Part shown: positions 61,556-64,000 of the stretch, piece after piece
Layout of the letters: each line of letters opens with the position of its first letter
Position numbering within the stretch: position 1 is the first letter of the stretch
Assembly (NCBI RefSeq): GCF_015277855.1
Contig: NZ_CP063812.1
Location: forward strand, 3,410,001-3,474,000
Direction: 5' to 3'
Length of the DNA stretch: 64,000 nt
Source of the DNA: Microbacterium cremeum
Lineage (GTDB): Bacteria; Actinomycetota; Actinomycetes; Actinomycetales; Microbacteriaceae
Translations under genes and position numbers: made by a program
The notes under the pieces: model-generated
Database searches by the model: none
What the model saw: only the letters and a program-made list of their open reading frames with translations
Told to the model about the DNA's origin: nothing

Positions 61556-64000
61556 TCAGTTGTCAGGATCGAAGACGATGTCGACCCAGTACTTGTTGCC
61601 GTCCGTCGCCGTCGGGTTGCCCGATCCGTAGCCGGCGACACCGCCGTTGGCGAGGGTGGACAAGGGTCCCGTCGACACGGAGGCGGCGAGCGCCCCGGTG
61701 GTGACGGCGTAACGCCCCGACGCATTGAGGACCGTCACCCGGTATTCGGTGCCGACGGTCAGACGCACCGGCGACGACAGCACCGCCGTCTGCCATCCGG
61801 ACGCGGTCTCGTCCCGGAAGGTGACCTGTGCCAGCACCGTGCCGTTCGCGCTTCTCAGGTAGCCGGTGTGCGTCCCTTTGTTCCGGTTGCCCTTGTAGAA
61901 GCGGATGGTCGTCACGACTCCCGGGAGACTCGTGCGGAAGCGGGTCCCGACCTGGTAGGCCAGCACTGCGTTGGCGTTCGCGTTGGCCGGTGTGCCGGTC
62001 GTGAAAAGGCTCACCTGGTCCGGCTTGGCCATCGTCGTGAAGGACCATGTGCCGCCTGCCACGGCGGTTCCATTGGCCGTGACCGTCGCGGTGTACGTCT
62101 TCGTCCAGTCCAGCGGCGCGGCCGGCGTGAATGTGACGACCCCGGTCGCGGCGGCGAAGCTCGACGTCCCCTCGACAGCCGCTGTGCCCAGCTTGACGCT
62201 GATCGCGGCCGAAACGGCGCTCCCGAGTGTCGCGGTGACTTTCGCGGTGGCCGGGTCGACGTTCGTCGCCCCGGCGGCGGGCGTGATCGACGACAGCGTC
62301 GCGTTCGACAGAGTCGAGAACGACCAGCCCGAACCTACGACAGCCCCGTCGCCGGTCACCGTCGCCGTGTAGGTCCGGCCCCATGCGAGCGACGTGGAGG
62401 GGGTGAACGTCACCACACCGGTGGACGCGGAGAAGCTCGAGGCACCCGGAACGGCTGCGCCGTCGGTGGTGAGGGCGAGGGTCGCGGAGGCGGCGTTGGC
62501 GAGCGTCGCCGACACCGTGGCACCGGCGGGGTCGACGCCGGTCTGCCCGGCGGCCGGGGACGTCGAGGTGATGCTCACGGCCGGGCGCGTCGAGAAGCTC
62601 CAGGTCCCTCCGGGAATGGGGGCCCCATCAGCCGTGGCCGAGACGGTGTAGGTCTTCCCGCGTTCCAGCGCAACCGTCGGCGTGAAGACGACGGCGCCCG
62701 TCGCGCTGTCGTACGCCGAGCTGCCGGCGACGGGCGCGCCGGCGGAAGTCACCTGGATCGTTGCCGTCGTGGCGTTGGAGACGTTCGCCGATACGACCGC
62801 TGTCGCCGGATCGACATCGGTCGCACCGGCCGGCGGAGCGAAGCTCGTCAGGGCCGGAGACGGAGGAGGCATCTGGCCCCCGCTGAAATCGACCTCCGCG
62901 TCGACGAAGTACGCGGTGGCGTTCCACGACAGCGTGGGCAGCCCGCCCGCCGCCGTATACAGGTAGCGGCCATTGATCGTCGCCGGGGCCGTGATGAACC
63001 CGGCCGTGCGCTCCTGCGCGAAGTATGCGCTCGTGTAGGCGTAGCGGCCGGCGGGAGCGAAGTACGAGACGATGTAGGTGACGCCGGGTTCGACGGCGAC
63101 GGGGGATGGCAGCGGCGCCCGCTGCCACCCCGATTCCGTCTCGTTCGCGAAGTCCACCTGCCCGAGGACCTCGCCTTCTTCGTTCCAGAGCGTTCCCCGG
63201 TGGATGCCGGTCGATCCCGTCGCCTTGAAGAAGCGGATCGCCGTCACCGACCCCGGTTCGGAGACCCGGAAGACCGTTCCGACTTCGATGGGATCTGCGT
63301 CGGTGACGACCCCTTGCGGGGATGCGGTGCCGAACAGCGACTGGATCGCCGGGGCGGTCGTGAGCGACCAGGTGTCGACGGCGGCACCGTCGGACGTGAC
63401 CGAGACGGAGTACGTCGTCGCGTGCGCGAGGCGATCGGCCGGGTCGAAGGTGACGCGGCGTGCGGCGGCGTCGTAGGTCGATGTCCCCGCGATGGCGCCA
63501 CCCGGTCCGACGAGCGTCACCGCGACGGATCGGCTGCCCGGATCCGCCGTCAGCGTCACCTGGACGTTCGTCGTCACCGCGACGTCGACGGCGTCCTTGG
63601 CGGGCACCACCGACTCGACCGCGACGGATGGTCCGTCGTCGCTGAGGAACTCGACGTCGACGAAGTAGTTGGAGGAGTTCCACGACGACGTCGGCATCGT
63701 GCCGCCCGCGCCGTATCGGTAGCGCCCGTTGTCCGGGCTGAGCGCCGTCAGGGGACCGTTCGTGACCGGCGCTGCGAATCCCTGCGGCGTGTAGGCGTAG
63801 CGGCCGCTGGGCGCATGGTACGAGACGGTGTACACCGAGCCCGGGACGATCGCGACCGGTGTGCTCAGCACCGCACGCTGCCATCCGGATGTCGTCTCGG
63901 CAGTGAAGGTCACCTGGGCGAGCCGCTGCCCACCTGGCCCCCACAGGGACCCGACGTGGGTCCCCGTCGTCCCGACGGGCTTGTAGTAGCGGATCGCCCG
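61556..64000 (-). CDS. Large secreted protein with DUF4082 and Ig-like repeats (partial, N-terminus beyond window)
   Basis: The window shows the last 814 residues; the frame stays open past 64000, so the N-terminus is missing. In order come the end of one DUF4082 domain, an Ig-like (SbsA_Ig-type) module, a second full DUF4082 domain, three further Ig-like modules that share the phrase (V/I)xxTPxxxLxWxxTYTxxV, and a C-terminal DUF4082 domain. Each DUF4082 keeps a W(Q/R)xAxLxxPV stretch and a GRY motif. The repeats are diverged, suggesting old duplication. It should be a long surface or matrix protein. It lies upstream of, and on the same strand as, the sugar-nucleotide operon, 87 bases away. 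Confidence 0.85.
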   Translation of the reverse strand, partial: RAIRYYKPVGTTGTHVGSLWGPGGQRLAQVTFTAETTSGWQRAVLSTPVAIVPGSVYTVSYHAPSGRYAYTPQGFAAPVTNGPLTALSPDNGRYRYGAGGTMPTSSWNSSNYFVDVEFLSDDGPSVAVESVVPAKDAVDVAVTTNVQVTLTADPGSRSVAVTLVGPGGAIAGTSTYDAAARRVTFDPADRLAHATTYSVSVTSDGAAVDTWSLTTAPAIQSLFGTASPQGVVTDADPIEVGTVFRVSEPGSVTAIRFFKATGSTGIHRGTLWNEEGEVLGQVDFANETESGWQRAPLPSPVAVEPGVTYIVSYFAPAGRYAYTSAYFAQERTAGFITAPATINGRYLYTAAGGLPTLSWNATAYFVDAEVDFSGGQMPPPSPALTSFAPPAGATDVDPATAVVSANVSNATTATIQVTSAGAPVAGSSAYDSATGAVVFTPTVALERGKTYTVSATADGAPIPGGTWSFSTRPAVSITSTSPAAGQTGVDPAGATVSATLANAASATLALTTDGAAVPGASSFSASTGVVTFTPSTSLAWGRTYTATVTGDGAVVGSGWSFSTLSNATLSSITPAAGATNVDPATAKVTATLGSAVSAAISVKLGTAAVEGTSSFAAATGVVTFTPAAPLDWTKTYTATVTANGTAVAGGTWSFTTMAKPDQVSLFTTGTPANANANAVLAYQVGTRFRTSLPGVVTTIRFYKGNRNKGTHTGYLRSANGTVLAQVTFRDETASGWQTAVLSSPVRLTVGTEYRVTVLNASGRYAVTTGALAASVSTGPLSTLANGGVAGYGSGNPTATDGNKYWVDIVFDPDN

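Overview
The window is about 70 percent G+C, densely coded, and reads as chromosomal DNA of a high-GC actinobacterium, most likely Microbacteriaceae (Microbacterium-like). The grounds are the G/C third positions, the CUT1 sugar importers with LacI regulators, the SCO7613-type membrane protein, and the LVIVD-repeat/DUF305 pairing. No rRNA, tRNA, CRISPR array, insertion sequence or phage gene was seen. The genus is inferred.

Left third (1-18.7 kb), carbohydrate and organic substrate uptake. A first CUT1 ABC operon runs leftward: nucleoside hydrolase-like protein, binding lipoprotein, two permeases (the second cut by the window edge). It faces a divergent LacI regulator across two tandem 18-bp operator-like palindromes. 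After a small accessory stretch (4.8-7.5 kb) of lipoprotein, membrane and unknown genes comes a second leftward CUT1 operon ending in an SdsA/YjcS-type alkylsulfatase that lacks a signal peptide. Divergent from it are a Gfo/Idh/MocA oxidoreductase, a second LacI regulator and a large secreted multidomain glycosidase-like protein. Both ABC operons carry a perfect hairpin between the binding-protein gene and the first permease gene.

Middle (18.7-31.4 kb), mixed housekeeping and envelope genes. A DUF2975/Xre pair lies upstream of a huge polytopic membrane protein. A thioredoxin-like protein is divergent from a MarR regulator that apparently starts at ATT. Then follow a two-ACT-domain protein, a DUF305 lipoprotein, two tandem paralogous LVIVD/FIMAH secreted proteins, a small conserved protein and a polysaccharide deacetylase.

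Right half (31.4-64 kb), a Wzx/Wzy-type surface or exopolysaccharide locus. The rightward block 31.6-40.0 kb holds the initiating sugar-phosphate transferase behind a structured leader, glycosyltransferases, a NodB deacetylase, an MFS protein and a propeller-like protein. The leftward block 40.0-44.5 kb holds the polymerase, two Wzz-like proteins and a DUF4082/beta-helix protein. Two more glycosyltransferases run rightward (44.7-47.3 kb). A leftward operon of thirteen genes (61.5 to 47.3 kb), many joined by 4-nt ATGA/GTGA overlaps, then supplies sugar-nucleotide enzymes (Gfo/Idh, epimerase, two DegT aminotransferases, NeuD/PglD-like acetyltransferase, GDP-mannose-dehydrogenase-like enzyme), the flippase, two glycosyltransferases, and a cassette of acyl-AMP ligase, GNAT, PLP decarboxylase and acyl carrier protein. 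That cassette parallels the butirosin BtrJ/BtrI/BtrK logic and is the best candidate here for an uncharacterised system: carrier-bound amino-acyl decarboxylation followed by decoration of the polysaccharide. The window ends inside a large DUF4082/Ig-like surface protein, related through DUF4082 to the beta-helix protein.
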